64,000 nt of DNA from Sympetrum striolatum (GCA_947579665.1 OX388350.1:38783393-38847392); one strand, 5' to 3'; positions 1 to 11,139 are shown, counted from the stretch's first letter. The notes: generated from the letters alone by a model not told the origin. Translations and numbers: made by a program.

Positions 1-685
1 AAGCAAATAGTCACTAAATATAATAATAATATAAATAATGACAACCACTTTGTAAGGCGAATTTTAGTCTTAAGAGACCACCTTCATCTCACGTGCATTC
101 AATGACATTAAGAGATTATACTGCACATACACTAATATTTTGTGGTACATTAATTGGACCAATTGGACAAACAAAAACTAAACTAAAACATATTGGTCAG
201 ATGTATCCATGGAGATATTTTTGAGTTTTGAATGTGACGCTGCTCTTAGGAAGTATGCATTCAAACAGGAAAGCAGCGTCAAGCAAAGAAACGCACATGT
301 TTGTCGAAGGAACTGGAAGTCTCATGACTTTTCAACTTCGCGCAAAATTAAACGTCAACACCCAGGAAATTGAAGTTCGCTTCTTATTTATCTATCGCTG
401 AATCTAGCCATTAGGTATGACATGACGATAATTTCTCATAACGAAACAAAAAATGACAACATTTCAAACCTTGTTCCTGGTCGAATGTCCTCAATTCTCA
501 GAAAGCACGATTAAATTTATGAATGACAATTTCAATTTCGGCTAGAGAGAAATTTATTTGAGTCATAACGTTTTATTTACCAGAGAAAAAAGTACCTGTC
601 TCTAGTGTGTAGCATTCGGTTTCAGTAAAACCAACCATTTTACTCATTTACTTATCAATACTTTTTACTTTGAATCAACCAATAG
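1..685. other. AT-rich stretch, nothing recognised
   Basis: No open frame, repeat pair or structured element that I can support. The sequence is AT-rich and looks like unconstrained intergenic or intronic DNA. Confidence 0.5.
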
Positions 686-689
686 GTAT

Positions 690-1410
690 ATATTTATGTT
701 TTTGTTTCGAAGACAAATTAACTGATACCAAAATAGGTTGTTTTTGGGACGAAAAAACTATTACTGTTTTGCTATCGAAAAATTACTCAAAGGTAGTATT
801 TTCAGGTGCTCCATAGAAATAACCGCGAAAAATTTGGCTTCCTATAGGTCACGAAGTAATCTTATTTCTTTGGTTATATTTTCTAAGCTTTCGTTTTACT
901 ATTTTTAAGGAAAATCATTTTTTAATGACGGAACACCGCAAATATCTATGCGGTACAGTACGCTATTTTGCATTTATAATCTTGGCAATTCCACTTCAAA
1001 ATTTGCAAAGGTAACTTCCGAAATGGTGCTGGGCTGTATTTAGGTTTTTGTTTAGGAGGCATTTTGTTTGATATCAAAATTGTTGTTCCTGAAACGAAGG
1101 AACACAATGGCTACTGAGGATTAGTAAAAAAGGTGGTATTTATAAGTACTCCAGAGAAATGGAGATAAAAAAACTTGGCTTAGTGAAAATTTCAAAGTCA
1201 TCTCATTTCCATGAAAATGTTTCCCGACCTTATCCTGAAATGAATTTTAATAAATACGTAAAAGTGTTGTTAAAATATTTCTGAAACGAGAACGAGGAGA
1301 AACTTTATGGTTTGCAATTGGGAGAAAACACAACAGATGGAATTTGGTTCTATACGTTCTAGAGAAATACAAACCTAAAGATTTAACTTGGTACATACTT
1401 ATCTTCTTTT
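690..1410. repeat. Degenerate tandem repeat, period about 340 bp
   Basis: The segment around 690-870 is echoed at about 1030-1215. Shared landmarks are TTTTTGTTT, AGGTRGTATTT, CTCCAKAGAAAT and AACTTGGCTT-like words, offset by about 340 bases. A weaker third partial copy (TCTAGAGAAAT followed by AACTTGG) lies at 1355-1395. Similarity is low, so the duplication is old. Function unknown. Confidence 0.55.
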
Positions 1411-1559
1411 TCAGTTTGTTTCTAACTTTTGGCAAACGTAAGTTGCAGTTAGAGGTAATTTTATTGTACTAAGATATAGTAAAAATCTTTGTGATTCTCT
1501 ATGTTCGCTGGGCTTCTAAAATTACATTCAATTACCAAATGCTGCATTTTTATAAATAC

Positions 1560-1800
1560 ACAATTGTTAAACAGACAGTAGTAACTCCATATCACAAATT
1601 TCACTAACCTAGCTTAACCAAAAAAAGGGTCAATAATAATAGCACAATATTGCAAAAACTGATAGACACAGATTATAGAGAAGACAACGAATAAATTTCA
1701 CTAGGATATTAAATGTAAACATTCCCACGAGAAAAACAGATTCATACGCAAGCGCGGCCTCACTCGTACTCTTTAAGATCGGATTATGATACGTTGCTAA
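1560..1800. repeat. Dispersed repeat, copy 1 (partner at 2380-2530)
   Basis: ACATTCCCACGA at about 1720, then GCCTCACTCGT and CTTTAAGATCGGATTAT near 1757-1787, recur in the same order and orientation about 740 bases downstream. The first part (ACAGTAGTAACTCCATA) has a further echo near 1880. No coding potential seen. Confidence 0.6.
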
Positions 1801-2091
1801 ACTTTTTCTTTGGTTATTAAAAATGTTTAGTTAATTTAATAAAAATAGAAGTATAAATTATTATTTGAATATCTTGAAACACACAGCAGTAGCTCCATAA
1901 CATACAGATAACAAGACTAGATTATATAAAAAGAGGGAAAAAATATAATGAGATCAGCAACATCTCCTAAAAACCGTGATAAACACAATATACAATGCAT
2001 GTAATACAAAACAATACAATAAAAACGCTTTGAATGGGTTAAGTTGGGACTCCGAAGCCCCATCTTTCATTAAACTCTTATCTTATAGATA

Positions 2092-2339
2092 TTAGCCCTT
2101 TCAGAAAGGAATATTTTCTACGAAGAAACAAATAATTTTTGAAGTAACACGATTTTTTTGTTATTCAATGAGCAATGAATCAAATTGTGAGACTCCTTTG
2201 ATACAGGGTTGCGTAAAATTAATAAATAGAAGAAGCAGAACCATAAAAATAAATATTTAATTAATACCTATATATGAATAATATATAATAAGTACTGAGA
2301 ATGGTGTGCAATATATCATGCTGGGTCTGAAAGGGCTAA
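2092..2339. mobile_element. Possible piggyBac-type MITE
   Basis: The left end reads TTAGCCCTTTCAGA (2092-2105) and the right end is its inverse, GGGTCTGAAAGGGCTAA (2323-2339). The TIR of about 14 bp resembles the CCCTTTCAGACC end of the better element at 51699-52460. The flanking TTAA target duplication expected for piggyBac is not cleanly present, so the ends may be decayed. There is no coding capacity in about 250 bp. Confidence 0.45.
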
Positions 2340-2379
2340 AGCAAAATACGCAAAAAACCAAGGTGTAGCCTATACAACA

Positions 2380-2530
2380 CAGTTGTATTATACAATATAC
2401 ACTAGTATTTACAATACAGGAAAGACAACGAAAAATTATCCTTCCAAAATTAAATTGAAACATTCCCACGACAACACCGACGCAAGAGGAGCCTCACTCG
2501 TGGTCTTTAAGATCGGATTATCCCATCAAT
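2380..2530. repeat. Dispersed repeat, copy 2
   Basis: Copy of the 1640-1790 segment, offset by about 741 bases. It ends in GCCTCACTCGTGGTCTTTAAG and passes straight into a GC-rich island. Confidence 0.6.
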
Positions 2531-2559
2531 CAAAAGCGTCTGGAGCGGAGGAGCAATTA

Positions 2560-2950
2560 CGAGGAAATTAAATTCTCGCGTGCCATTCCTCGGCTCTCCT
2601 TAACACATCCAAATCCATTAATGAACCGAAATCTCCACCACCCGGGGAAGACCCACCCCACGCTCGGACGTTCCACACATTTTTCAATCCAAACCTAAGA
2701 TTATTCTGCTTTATTTTCTCTGCGGCCGTTAATGAATTCCGTGGATCGATAGCCGAGGGCCGAACGTATCTTCCATCGCCGCCAAAAAGCTGCGACCTCC
2801 GGATCGATAGGGGAACCGCAGGGGGGAAACCAAAGCTCTGCAATTTCCGACCATGTTTAAAAATGAATAAATAATTAATCGCGTCGGCGGGGGAGGAAAA
2901 GAACGAGGGAATACGGGGGAGCAAACAAATCCTCCGAAATCATTCTTCGA
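2560..2950. other. GC/CpG-rich island, non-coding
   Basis: About 390 bases are clearly GC-richer than the surroundings and rich in CpG (CCGCCGCC-, GGATCGATAG-like words, with the GATCGATAG word occurring twice). An open frame of 118 codons on the minus strand is explained by composition: it has low complexity and matches no family I know. One of a set of similar islands every few kilobases. It could be a conserved non-coding or regulatory element, but nothing in the sequence proves this. Confidence 0.4.
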
Positions 2951-2962
2951 AAACGAGTTTTA

Positions 2963-4837
2963 CTGTGTTTATCGTCGTATAACGCGCATCGTCGTATATA
3001 TATGTCGTTATTTAGTATGAATCTTCCAGGTTAGAAACGGAGGCGAGGCATGGGCAAAATTAAAGGACAAGATAGAGGAACCACATTATGTAGCTCGAGG
3101 GGGTCATAAATATTTCCTTTGCTAAGGAAACAACGAACGGATACTGCGAAGTATTCTTTTATAAATAGGGGGATAAAAGATTGGAATATGTTACCTGAAG
3201 AGGCTCTCAAACCTTACCCGAAAAGCAAAAAAGACTTTAGGAATATATGTTTTAACATACTATAAGGTATTATAATGTTTTTGTGTCGGATAAATCTTAC
3301 CACCTGAATTTTTTCTATTTCTAAGATTGATTATGAAAATAAATAACACGCACCATATGCGAACTACTTCAAATACTTATTCCTGCGAAACATAAACAAG
3401 ACAAAGATTAAAATCTATAGAGGGGTTTCTAATTTAACCTAAGGGAATATTAAACTGTATGGATAATAAAAACTTTGTGAATCCAAACTAGTTCCAAGGC
3501 CAAAATACTGAGATGTTTAGGATAAACGTAAATGAAAACTACATTTCCTCGATAATAAATCAAATGCACACAAATCCTTCGTAAACGAATCTTTTGAAAG
3601 ATACCGAATTTTTCGGCGTGTAACACGCACCGTGATTTCAAGTGGGAAATTTGAATATTTTAAATGTGATCAGCACTGGAATGTAAAGATTAGCACGCAC
3701 ATGGGTTTTGACCAACTCATTTTGAAAAGCGTCGCGAAAGTTGCTCTCAAAAAACGAGATATTTTCAAAATAAAATACCTGAAAAATGCGTATGAAACGC
3801 ATTTTTCATCTTGTTGAAATTAAATTGGAAGTAAGTGTTAGTGAGAGTTGAAAATAAATATAATACTTTTCATCAAATCAACTCAAAATTGACAACTCAC
3901 AAACTCAAAATTCACAATAGAAAAGAGGGGGAAGAATCGGACCAGCGGATGAATGGGAACAATTTTCAAAAAGTGAGCCAAAGTCCGAAACGGTAATGCT
4001 GAGACTGACATTACTAGATACATTGCATCTTTGCAACCTTATCCTACTGAGAGACTCGAAACGAGAACATTTTGACTTTATTCCTAATTTCGGTATACCG
4101 TCGTGTGTAGGCTTTCCATGAGAGAGAGGTAAAAAATTGGATTTTTTATAAAACTTTGTATAGATTCTACAGATGGTGAAAATGTAGCTATAGGTCGGAT
4201 TTCATTTTTTCTTTGCCAAACGTTAAATAAATTCCATAGTAACTACTATTTGTTATTTTTTGTGCCTCGCATGGCTTTCGGTGATGCCAAAAATTTTAGA
4301 AAATCAGAATACTCAGAAGGGTGAAAAGAACCAGCACTCCCGGTTGTTCATTTCCATGTCGCAGTTGCATGCAAAGCATTACACTACTTTCTAAAGATGA
4401 CTAAATGTATGAAATGCAATTGTCGGTATCATGTGGTGAGTAGGAGCGAAAGAACTTGAGAAATTTATTTGCGGAAAATGAATTTAATTATTTGAGGTAA
4501 ATTTCTATTTAAAAGTTTTCTTGAATACAAGTATCGTCAAAATACTTCCAGGCTACACTAAATTGTTGCATATACCAATATTTTAAATTTATAATTTTAT
4601 TAAATAAATCTACTAGCCGATTCAACCTGACAATCACTCAAGGAATTCACTCCAGCGGCGTACACTTCAAAGCCATCAGGCTGAAAATTACATTGTAAAC
4701 TGAACAGTTATTAGGTCTAGCGTTGGTTATGACTTAAGAATCTTTACACTCACACAGATGGAAAAAACGGTGATATTACTTTTCGTGGTATAGCATAAAT
4801 GTATGGAAAAAAGTGCGCGTTATACGCCGATAAACAG
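2963..4837. mobile_element. Candidate TIR element with GCGTATAACGCGCA termini
   Basis: TTTATCGTCGTATAACGCGC at 2968-2988 is matched in inverse orientation by GCGCGTTATACGCCGATAAA at 4815-4834, differing at one base over about 22. A third, weaker motif (CGGCGTGTAACACGCACC) sits inside near 3614-3631. The pair fits the ends of a DNA transposon of about 1.87 kb, but no transposase frame was found and no target duplication is obvious. The interior contains a LINE fragment. The same motif recurs near 62370 and 63700. Confidence 0.45.
3062..3265 (+). mobile_element. LINE ORF2 C-terminal remnant, frameshifted
   Basis: A non-LTR retrotransposon reverse-transcriptase tail. From 3134 to the stop at 3263-3265 the frame reads RTDTAKYSFINRGIKDWNML followed by PEEALKP. 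This is the R-T, F-x-R, W-N-x-LP signature at the extreme C-terminus of CR1/L2/Jockey-type LINE proteins. An upstream piece in another frame (EEPHYVARGGHKY, about 3095-3130) continues the same domain, so at least one frameshift or stop separates them. Only about 70 codons survive; the RT palm is missing, as in typical 5'-truncated copies. The 3' UTR probably runs to about 3345, ending in AAATAAATAA. Confidence 0.8.
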
Positions 4838-4990
4838 GGAAATTATTGTAATTTAAGGGAATAATATGGACATGACTTTTACATGATTATGTAACAACTA
4901 GTTAAGTTTTTAATAGAGCCACATACTGTTTCAGTTGACATTCTCCCTGGAAAATGATTTTATATTTACATTATTTCTTATGGGTATCCA
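3270..4990. other. Non-coding, interior of candidate TIR element and flank
   Basis: Apart from the LINE tail and the internal GCGTGTAACACGCACC motif near 3615, I see no gene or repeat in this AT-rich sequence. Confidence 0.4.
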
Positions 4991-4999
4991 TTACTAGAC

Positions 5000-5120
5000 T
5001 TGTGCTAAATCAAGGCACCTCTTGACGAGCCATACATGGCTTAAGAGGACCTGAACTATAACTGTATTTTCTTACAAATGTACATGATACCTTGTGTGTA
5101 AATAAACTATGTATTAAATA
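5000..5120 (+). mobile_element. Probable LINE 3' end with terminal hairpin
   Basis: CCTCTT and AGCCAT pair with ATGGCT and AAGAGG (5018-5048) to form a hairpin. About 50 bases later come AATAAA signals and an A-rich tail. This architecture, stem-loop then AATAAA-like tail, matches the other LINE 3' ends in the window. No coding sequence remains upstream. Confidence 0.5.
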
Positions 5121-5219
5121 AAAAATTAAAGTAGGCTCTTATCTAATAGTCACCTTATTTATTGATATATTTGTTCATGCAGTTTTATTCCAAGGATATG
5201 TTTTCGAAGAATCCGCTCT

Positions 5220-5620
5220 TCCCCGAATACAGGTGTAACGCTAGCCTGCATCGGCCGATCGTTACACGAAAATCCTATGGACACGAATAAAGGAAAAGGG
5301 ATGACGAGCGGAAAAAAAGCTCCGGCGCTGTATACAAGGCCATAACCGGGGGAAAATAAGGAAGGGCGTCGGGAAAGAGAGGAAATAGGCTGAAAAGTGG
5401 AGAGAGAGGGTGCTCCCGCAGTGGGGAGGCGTGTCTGGAGGGAAGAGAAAGAAGAAAGTGTTTGCAGTGAATGGAGGAGAGGAAAATAACGGAGAGGGAG
5501 GGAGATTCATGGTTCGTGTGTAAAGAGGAAGGTGTGTAACTTGTATGCATATGGGCAGGCTTGCAATAACGTGCGTGCTGGAGGGTAGGGCTATAATTGA
5601 ACGCGCCCAACTTTCACGAT
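5220..5620. other. Purine-rich (+) GC island
   Basis: From about 5280 to 5540 the + strand is a long run of G and A with few pyrimidines (GGAGAGAGAGGG-type words), preceded by a GC-rich border. Two overlapping minus-strand frames of 82 and 111 codons are composition artefacts: Ser/Pro/Phe-rich and low complexity. Similar purine islands occur at 10.1, 11.8, 22.1, 27.5, 28.8, 46.1 and 63.8 kb. Confidence 0.5.
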
Positions 5621-5629
5621 GGGGCGGAG

Positions 5630-6640
5630 GAAATTATGCAAGCGTATTACGTTATACAGTGCATGAGAAGGCCTTTACAACAACTACAAAGGAATTTTTT
5701 GCGTGATTAAGTGGATATAACCTTGAGGTTCTTTTCGCTATGCGTTGAGGACAACATTTATGCATTGCTACCCAACAATGAAATTCAAGCATTGCAAATG
5801 TTTCATACTTGATGCTTCAAATCATTTAATGACTTCAGAAAAGAAATTTTATAGGATACGAGAATCAGGAATCACCACCATTTCTTTCTTTCATTGAAAA
5901 TATCGTTCTAACCTAATTTTATTCAATTTCCTTACCGCTGAAATGCTCACCCGCTGAAAAGTAATGCAATATTTAGCTCTCCAAATAGTACCAACAACAT
6001 CATTGAACGTTTATCTTGCACTATCATCAGCATTATTCTTAGTATAAGGTATTTCAAATTATTACTGGTATCTTTCTTTGTCTATTCTATACCTCTAAAT
6101 CAATTTATTTCCTCGTATTTTCATTCTAGAAATTTTATTTCACGTAATATTTTCTTTATATGTTTTTCAAATCTATATAACTTTACATTTATTCAAAATA
6201 CTTTTTCTCATGAAATTCGGGAAAAATTGGTATCACAAATAAAACTTTAAGAAGCAACAACTTAACACATTCTTAACTTAGCAAAGAAAGAGAATCACTG
6301 ACCAACGGCAATTTAGATAGGATTAAAGGAAATACAAGCACAGCACTCCATTCGTGGGTATATAAAAGGTTCAACTTTTACAACTTATGGTAGAACCTGA
6401 AGACGTTTAATAAATTACGTACTTATTTCAAATCGAAGAATAACTGGAGCGATCAAGAGATGATAAGCGCGTTCTTTCATAACGAATTTACTTTACCTTC
6501 GTATTGATGATTACACAATGAGTATGATGAAAGATGAAATAACTGACAATAAAATTTTCTTCCAAAGCATAGGAAGCATTATAGCATAGCATTGAATAAC
6601 ATAGGATGGAAAAAATTGGCAACAGTCTTTTCATTCTGCA
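5630..6640. other. AT-rich stretch, nothing recognised
   Basis: No gene, tail, palindrome or tRNA-like segment that I can support. Confidence 0.5.
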
Positions 6641-6746
6641 TCTCCAAATCTGCTACGGGTAGCTTTAAAATGTATCCTCCTACATCAGTTTACCTTTCTT
6701 TGAAATCTCGCAACAAGTGTTCTACCAATCGGTGGGTCTATATGCT

Positions 6747-6956
6747 TTAATATTCCCTATCCAAAGGCATTTCTTGATAATTTACCACACCCATGATGTC
6801 ATCTAATATCTTTTGCCTTTTCCCTAGGATTCTACCTTTAATTACTTTCATTAGCAGTCCTTCTTTTCTAAAAATTTGGAAGAGGAGACAGTAAAACCAT
6901 TCCTTAAATAAAAATAATTTGTGTAATATTACGGCAACTTTCCCCGCATTTCCCAT
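6747..6956 (-). mobile_element. LINE ORF2 C-terminal remnant
   Basis: The minus-strand frame contains GLLMKVIKGRILGKR, then KILDDIMGVVNYQEM and DREY. This matches the LINE C-terminal pattern 'LL+xVIEGKIxGKR...MLDDI+...Y.EM+..A.DRExW' found after the RT domain in several arthropod families. The glycine/arginine-rich linker between the two blocks is shortened and no upstream RT motif is visible, so this is a truncated dead copy. A same-type remnant lies at 12730-12901 and a related one at 60382-60800. Confidence 0.7.
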
Positions 6957-6959
6957 AAC

Positions 6960-8200
6960 GGTGTCACTTTAAGTTCCCACGAAGAATCCTTGACGCTTCG
7001 TCAATTTGCGATAAAATCTGCATCAACCGCTTGACAGGGCAACACCAAAAAGTTGAAGGTTCTCCAAGCAAGACGAGGCCTCAGATTGATTCGAAGATCT
7101 CCATTTAATTACGGCCAGATAGAAAGAAATTTAGATCGAAGGTTACCATTCTTATACAGCAATATCACTGATCACTGTATAAATTACCTTCATAAAATCA
7201 AATACATTATTTATATGGAAGTATAAGTACCCTTATAGGCCACTAAAGAGGTTGTTCAACCAGGTTCATCCATTTTTATCAAAAAATATTGAATCTTTGA
7301 GGGTAGGCTTTTAAAATTTTTTCATGTAATACACTCTTCTGTATCGATTTTGACTTCAAGATTTTTGACTTGAATACAATTTTTACTAAAACTCAATTTT
7401 TACTTGAACTCTTGTTGTAAATTAAGAAGGGATGAAAGATACGTAATTTAGAACAAGTATCGATTTTGGTCACTTTATATGTAAAAACTACTAACTTTGA
7501 AATAAATATTTTTTGGATGAAAAGGAAGTATAAGAGTATAAATCACTATGGTGATTTTCTCTCATTACCCATAAAGTGGCCATGATATATGTATTTACGT
7601 TACCAGTTGAGTTGAATCAACTACACCCGTAACTCAAAATCACTTTTTAGACGTGATTATCCTGATAAGTGCCAAAAAATTATGACCAACTTAAATTATT
7701 TACGAATTTAATAAATTATGAGTTTTGCTCTTGTAAATCAATAAGCGTTTCTGTAGCTATCAAAACCACTGTAAATAATAGCGAATGCTAAAATATGTAA
7801 TATAAACTATGTAATTCAAATATATAGGAACTTTTGTTAAATATAAAACAGCGATTTAAAGTCTATTCGTATCTGTAATATTTTATTCATATTCGTTAAA
7901 TGTAGATGGTTCCAGACTATCATGAAAGCTATTTACACATTAAAACTATAAGATACTCTCTATACATCGTCATGAGGACTAATGACATCAAGTAAACGTC
8001 TTCATCAGAGCAAGATTCAAGTCTCATCTTAGATCAAACTGTGCTGCCGAACATTTAAAGATAAAAAATGGGAATTAAATAAATACAAAATAATTATTCC
8101 GTAATTATTATATATTAAAAATTGTGCCTTTAAAAGGTCTTTCTCGGCGCAGAGAATATTTAATGTATTTAAATGTTCAATTTGACGCATTAAAAAATAT
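6960..8200. other. AT-rich stretch, nothing recognised
   Basis: Scanned for LINE tails, palindromes and tRNA-like boxes without a supportable hit. Confidence 0.45.
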
Positions 8201-8214
8201 TCTCTTATCCTTCT

Positions 8215-8550
8215 TTGAGAACGACATGAATGATTCCATCGGAAATAAAACAACGATTCGCTGGCCCTCCCATCCACTCGTGTGGACCCTCCCCCAAAAA
8301 GTTAAGGGACCCCTCGTTTAATGAACGCTCATAAGCGATGTATCTGCGGCCGAAAACATCCATGGAAACAACCCCACCGGAAATATACAAGAAGCGATTG
8401 TCGCAAGAAAAAATATTGAATCTCTGAAAAAAGGGGTCCTAAAAATACCCTCCGAAGTGTAAAAAAAGCGAAGATGAAAAAGAAATCGATCCTCGAGGGG
8501 CGGGACGCGGGAAGGCCGGAAGATCGAGAAACGGGGAAATGGCGTAATTC
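8215..8550. other. GC/CpG-rich island bordering a tandem array
   Basis: CpG-bearing, GC-richer sequence with mixed strand composition. Short overlapping frames on both strands (61-83 codons) are not convincing genes. It directly abuts the start of the ~140-bp array. Confidence 0.4.
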
Positions 8551-8551
8551 T

Positions 8552-10110
8552 GTGAAAGAATGAGCAAGAATTTTAAACAATTATAAACGTTTTAGAAATA
8601 ACTAAGCTAAACTGACTTAAAAAGTAAGCAATATCAAAATATATGTTCGTTAACTGGTTTCATAAAGCTTACATATTCAAGCATAACCGTGTGAGATAAT
8701 GTTACAAAATCCCAACACCACCGAACGTTTTCAATGACTAACCTATCTTTAAAACTACGTGTGATACAAATTACGTTGTAGATTCATTTTCTTAACTCAT
8801 GAAGCTGATATTTAAAGTGTAATTTCGTAAAATAATGTTCAAAAATTTAAAAATCACCCAATGTTTCACAAATAACTAAATTAAACTGTCTTAAAAAAAA
8901 TTGTCACACATAAAAGTATGCTGTATACTCATATAAAGTCGCCACTTCGTAAGAGTACTTACGCGAGAGAATGAGCAAATGTCTTGAAACCATTTAACTT
9001 CTTATAACTAAAAAAAATTAAACTGTCTAAGAAACTAATTATCATACAAAAAGGTGACATATTCACCTGCTGATTTCATAAGTTCGTATATTCAGCCGTA
9101 ACTGTTTGAAAGAACGTCGAACCATCTAAAAACTATAAACTTCATAACATCCAGCTTCATTCTTTAAAAGTATGTGTATATTATAGTAAAACTATCCGTT
9201 CATGTATAGAAGTGTATTTGTTTGTATATATTTTCATCTCTTACTTGAGAAGAATAAATATAATCATCTAAAAAAAAAACTCTGCTTAAGTTACATATTC
9301 CCTAGCTCATCCTGTAAATTTGATACGTTGAGACGTAATTATGTGAAATAATGAGCTTAAATACCGCTTACCCTTTTTTCGCCTAACTAAACTATCCTAT
9401 CTTAAAAGCTAAACGTCGTACAAATTATGTTTTACACTCGCTTGCTGTTCTTATAAAGTTGATACTTTGAAGCTGAATTGTGAGAAAGGATGAGCAAACA
9501 TCGAATAACACTTAACTTTTTTACATCACACAAAACAAAGCTATCCAAGAAACAACACATTATGCAATTATTAGCATTTATATAACCACTTGCTCATCAT
9601 ATAATGTTGATATCTTGAAATATAACTTTGTGAAATAATGAGCAAACACCATAAAAACTACTTAAAATTTTACAAATCACTAAACTGGACTAACTTAAAA
9701 AGTAAGTAGTTTATGACCCCTGAGGACGGTAGCATTTCTATTGAAAAGGGCTTTGGGAAGAATTATAGAGCGGCATTCCTTTCTTGCTTTATCCGACTAC
9801 CGAAAAGTATGAAGAGGAACGCCGACGAAGACGGCTTTTGGAGATTATAAACCTCTAATTCATTAACAGCTGTGTTCCAATATTTCTTTCTTTACTTCAA
9901 ATCATGATATATATTCATTTGCTCTTCTTATTAAGTTGACATTTTTAAATTTAATTGTGTGAAATAATGAGCAAACGCCTTAAAATCCACTAAACTATCT
10001 ACAAATGACTAAACTAAACTACCTAAAATGTATTATGAACTACGCATCACTTAAGCAGTCTAAATATTCATTTGATAGTCTTATAAAGCTGATGTGCTCA
10101 AGGGTGGCAA
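8552..10110. repeat. Degenerate satellite-like tandem array, unit about 140 bp
   Basis: A conserved core, GTGAAATAATGAGCAAA, recurs at about 8561, 8699, 8836, 8972, 9114 (weak), 9352, 9490, 9639 and 9968, giving spacings of mostly 136-149 bases. Between cores, further words repeat in constant order: ACTAAACT(G)AACT, then TTAAAAAGTAA, then ATACAAATTA, then TCATATAAAGTTGATA. Units are highly diverged, so the array is old. One unit near 9115-9350 is atypical, and the interval 9639-9968 is stretched by an inserted element. No coding function. Confidence 0.75.
9715..9870. mobile_element. Miniature element inserted in the array (family A, decayed)
   Basis: The right half (GAACGCCGACGAAGACGGC, about 9817-9835, then GGAGATTATAAACCTC) matches the right arm of the hairpin element at 28194-28362. 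The left arm is degraded. It interrupts the ~140-bp tandem array, so it arrived after the array formed. Confidence 0.55.
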
Positions 10111-10114
10111 TAGA

Positions 10115-10385
10115 GGGGGTGAGACCGCGCTATTCGGAAACGAGAGCAAGGACGGAGGTAATGGAGAGAGAATCGGATAAACGGGGAGGAAACAAAGAAG
10201 CAGAAAACGGCAAAGAAAGAGGGACACGTGGGAATGAGGATGGGAGTAGGGTGAAGTCATTGTGTGGAGGCTGACCGAAGGAAAAACAAAGGGGTGTGTG
10301 GGTGAATGAAGAAGCAGTGAAAGCAATCGGGAGAGGGATAAATGGGGATACAGAAGGACCGGCGGAGAAAGAGCGCTTTTGCATG
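10115..10385. other. Purine-rich (+) island
   Basis: Strong G+A bias on the + strand immediately after the tandem array. Overlapping frames of 88-211 codons on both strands are low-complexity consequences of this bias and are not called as genes. Confidence 0.5.
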
Positions 10386-10389
10386 ATGA

Positions 10390-10710
10390 GAAAAAGGGAG
10401 GTTGGGCATCGAACCGGAACCGAACCGAATACCAAAAGAGAAAATATCTTTTATTTTTGCAACAGTAAAACCCGAGCCGAAATATTAAAATCTTCAAAAA
10501 TGAGCCGAGACAGAACCGAAAAATTAAAAACCTTGAAACTGAATGGAAACCGGAAACTGTAATCTGTATCTCCGTTCTGAAACTGAAAGCTGAAACATTC
10601 TTTATTTTTGCATGAGTGAAAACCGAACTCGAGCCGAAAATTGAAATCCTTGAAATGAATCGAAACCGAAAACCGTTATTTATTCCATTCCGATAACCGG
10701 TTTTCATTCT
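10390..10710. repeat. ACCGAA-rich dimeric repeat
   Basis: The word TTTATTTTTGCA and the following AAACCGAGCCGAAA-like text occur near 10450 and again near 10601, about 151 bases apart. Many AACCGG/AACCGA words punctuate both halves, and AACCGGTT occurs close to the right end (10696). The ends (CGAACCGGAACC at about 10408; ATAACCGGTTTTC at about 10694) suggest a non-autonomous element, but I could not prove an inverted-repeat boundary. Confidence 0.5.
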
Positions 10711-10858
10711 CACCAAGTGTATGACGTTCTTATTAAGTGTGCATTATTAACGACCATAACAATTTTAGTTTAGGTACGATATTATAACAGCAATTATATT
10801 TCATAAACCCATGAAACATTGACATTTTATTTTAATAACTGCACTAATTCTACGATTA

Positions 10859-10925
10859 TATTATTATTATTTAAGTTTGCGTTTCAAGTTGGCCTTCAGG
10901 CCAGGTGGCAACCCTCTGCATCAGT
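10859..10925 (-). mobile_element. LINE 3' end, (TAA)n-tailed family
   Basis: On the minus strand, GGTTGCCACCTGGCCTGAAG forms a GGCC hairpin and is followed by AACTT...AAACTTAAATAATAATAA. The same hairpin and TAA tail occur on the + strand at 20250-20330 and in a variant at 11068-11135. A TAA-repeat tail after a hairpin is typical of non-LTR retrotransposon 3' ends. Confidence 0.65.
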
Positions 10926-11067
10926 GGTTTTATTCCAAAATGTCATTACAATAAGGTTTGATTAAGGGTGATGTTTAATATAATCCTTGTACAGGGATTA
11001 CTCCCAGAGAAATTTAGCAATTTCAGTGTCCGGAACTAAAATTCCATTTACCGAACGGCTTCTCTGC

Positions 11068-11135
11068 TAATTATTATTATTAAGGCATAAACTGCAGGTT
11101 GGCTGTTAGCCTAGTGGGAGTTCTTTTCTACCTAC
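11068..11135 (-). mobile_element. LINE 3' end, (TAA)n-tailed family, variant
   Basis: The minus strand reads CTAGGCTAACAGCCAACC, then GCCTTAATAATAATAATTA. It is a short GGCT/AGCC hairpin with a TAA-type tail, like the neighbour 200 bp away. The text between the two may be the UTR of one or both copies. Confidence 0.55.
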
Positions 11136-11139
11136 ATAC

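Noticed and set aside
5275..5610. 111-codon minus frame
   Set aside because: Composition artefact of the purine-rich island; overlaps an equally open frame in another phase.
10081..10716. 211-codon minus frame, the longest in the window
   Set aside because: It spans a purine-rich island and the ACCGAA repeat. The product is Ser/Phe/Leu/Pro-rich and repetitive, as expected from a stop-poor pyrimidine strand.
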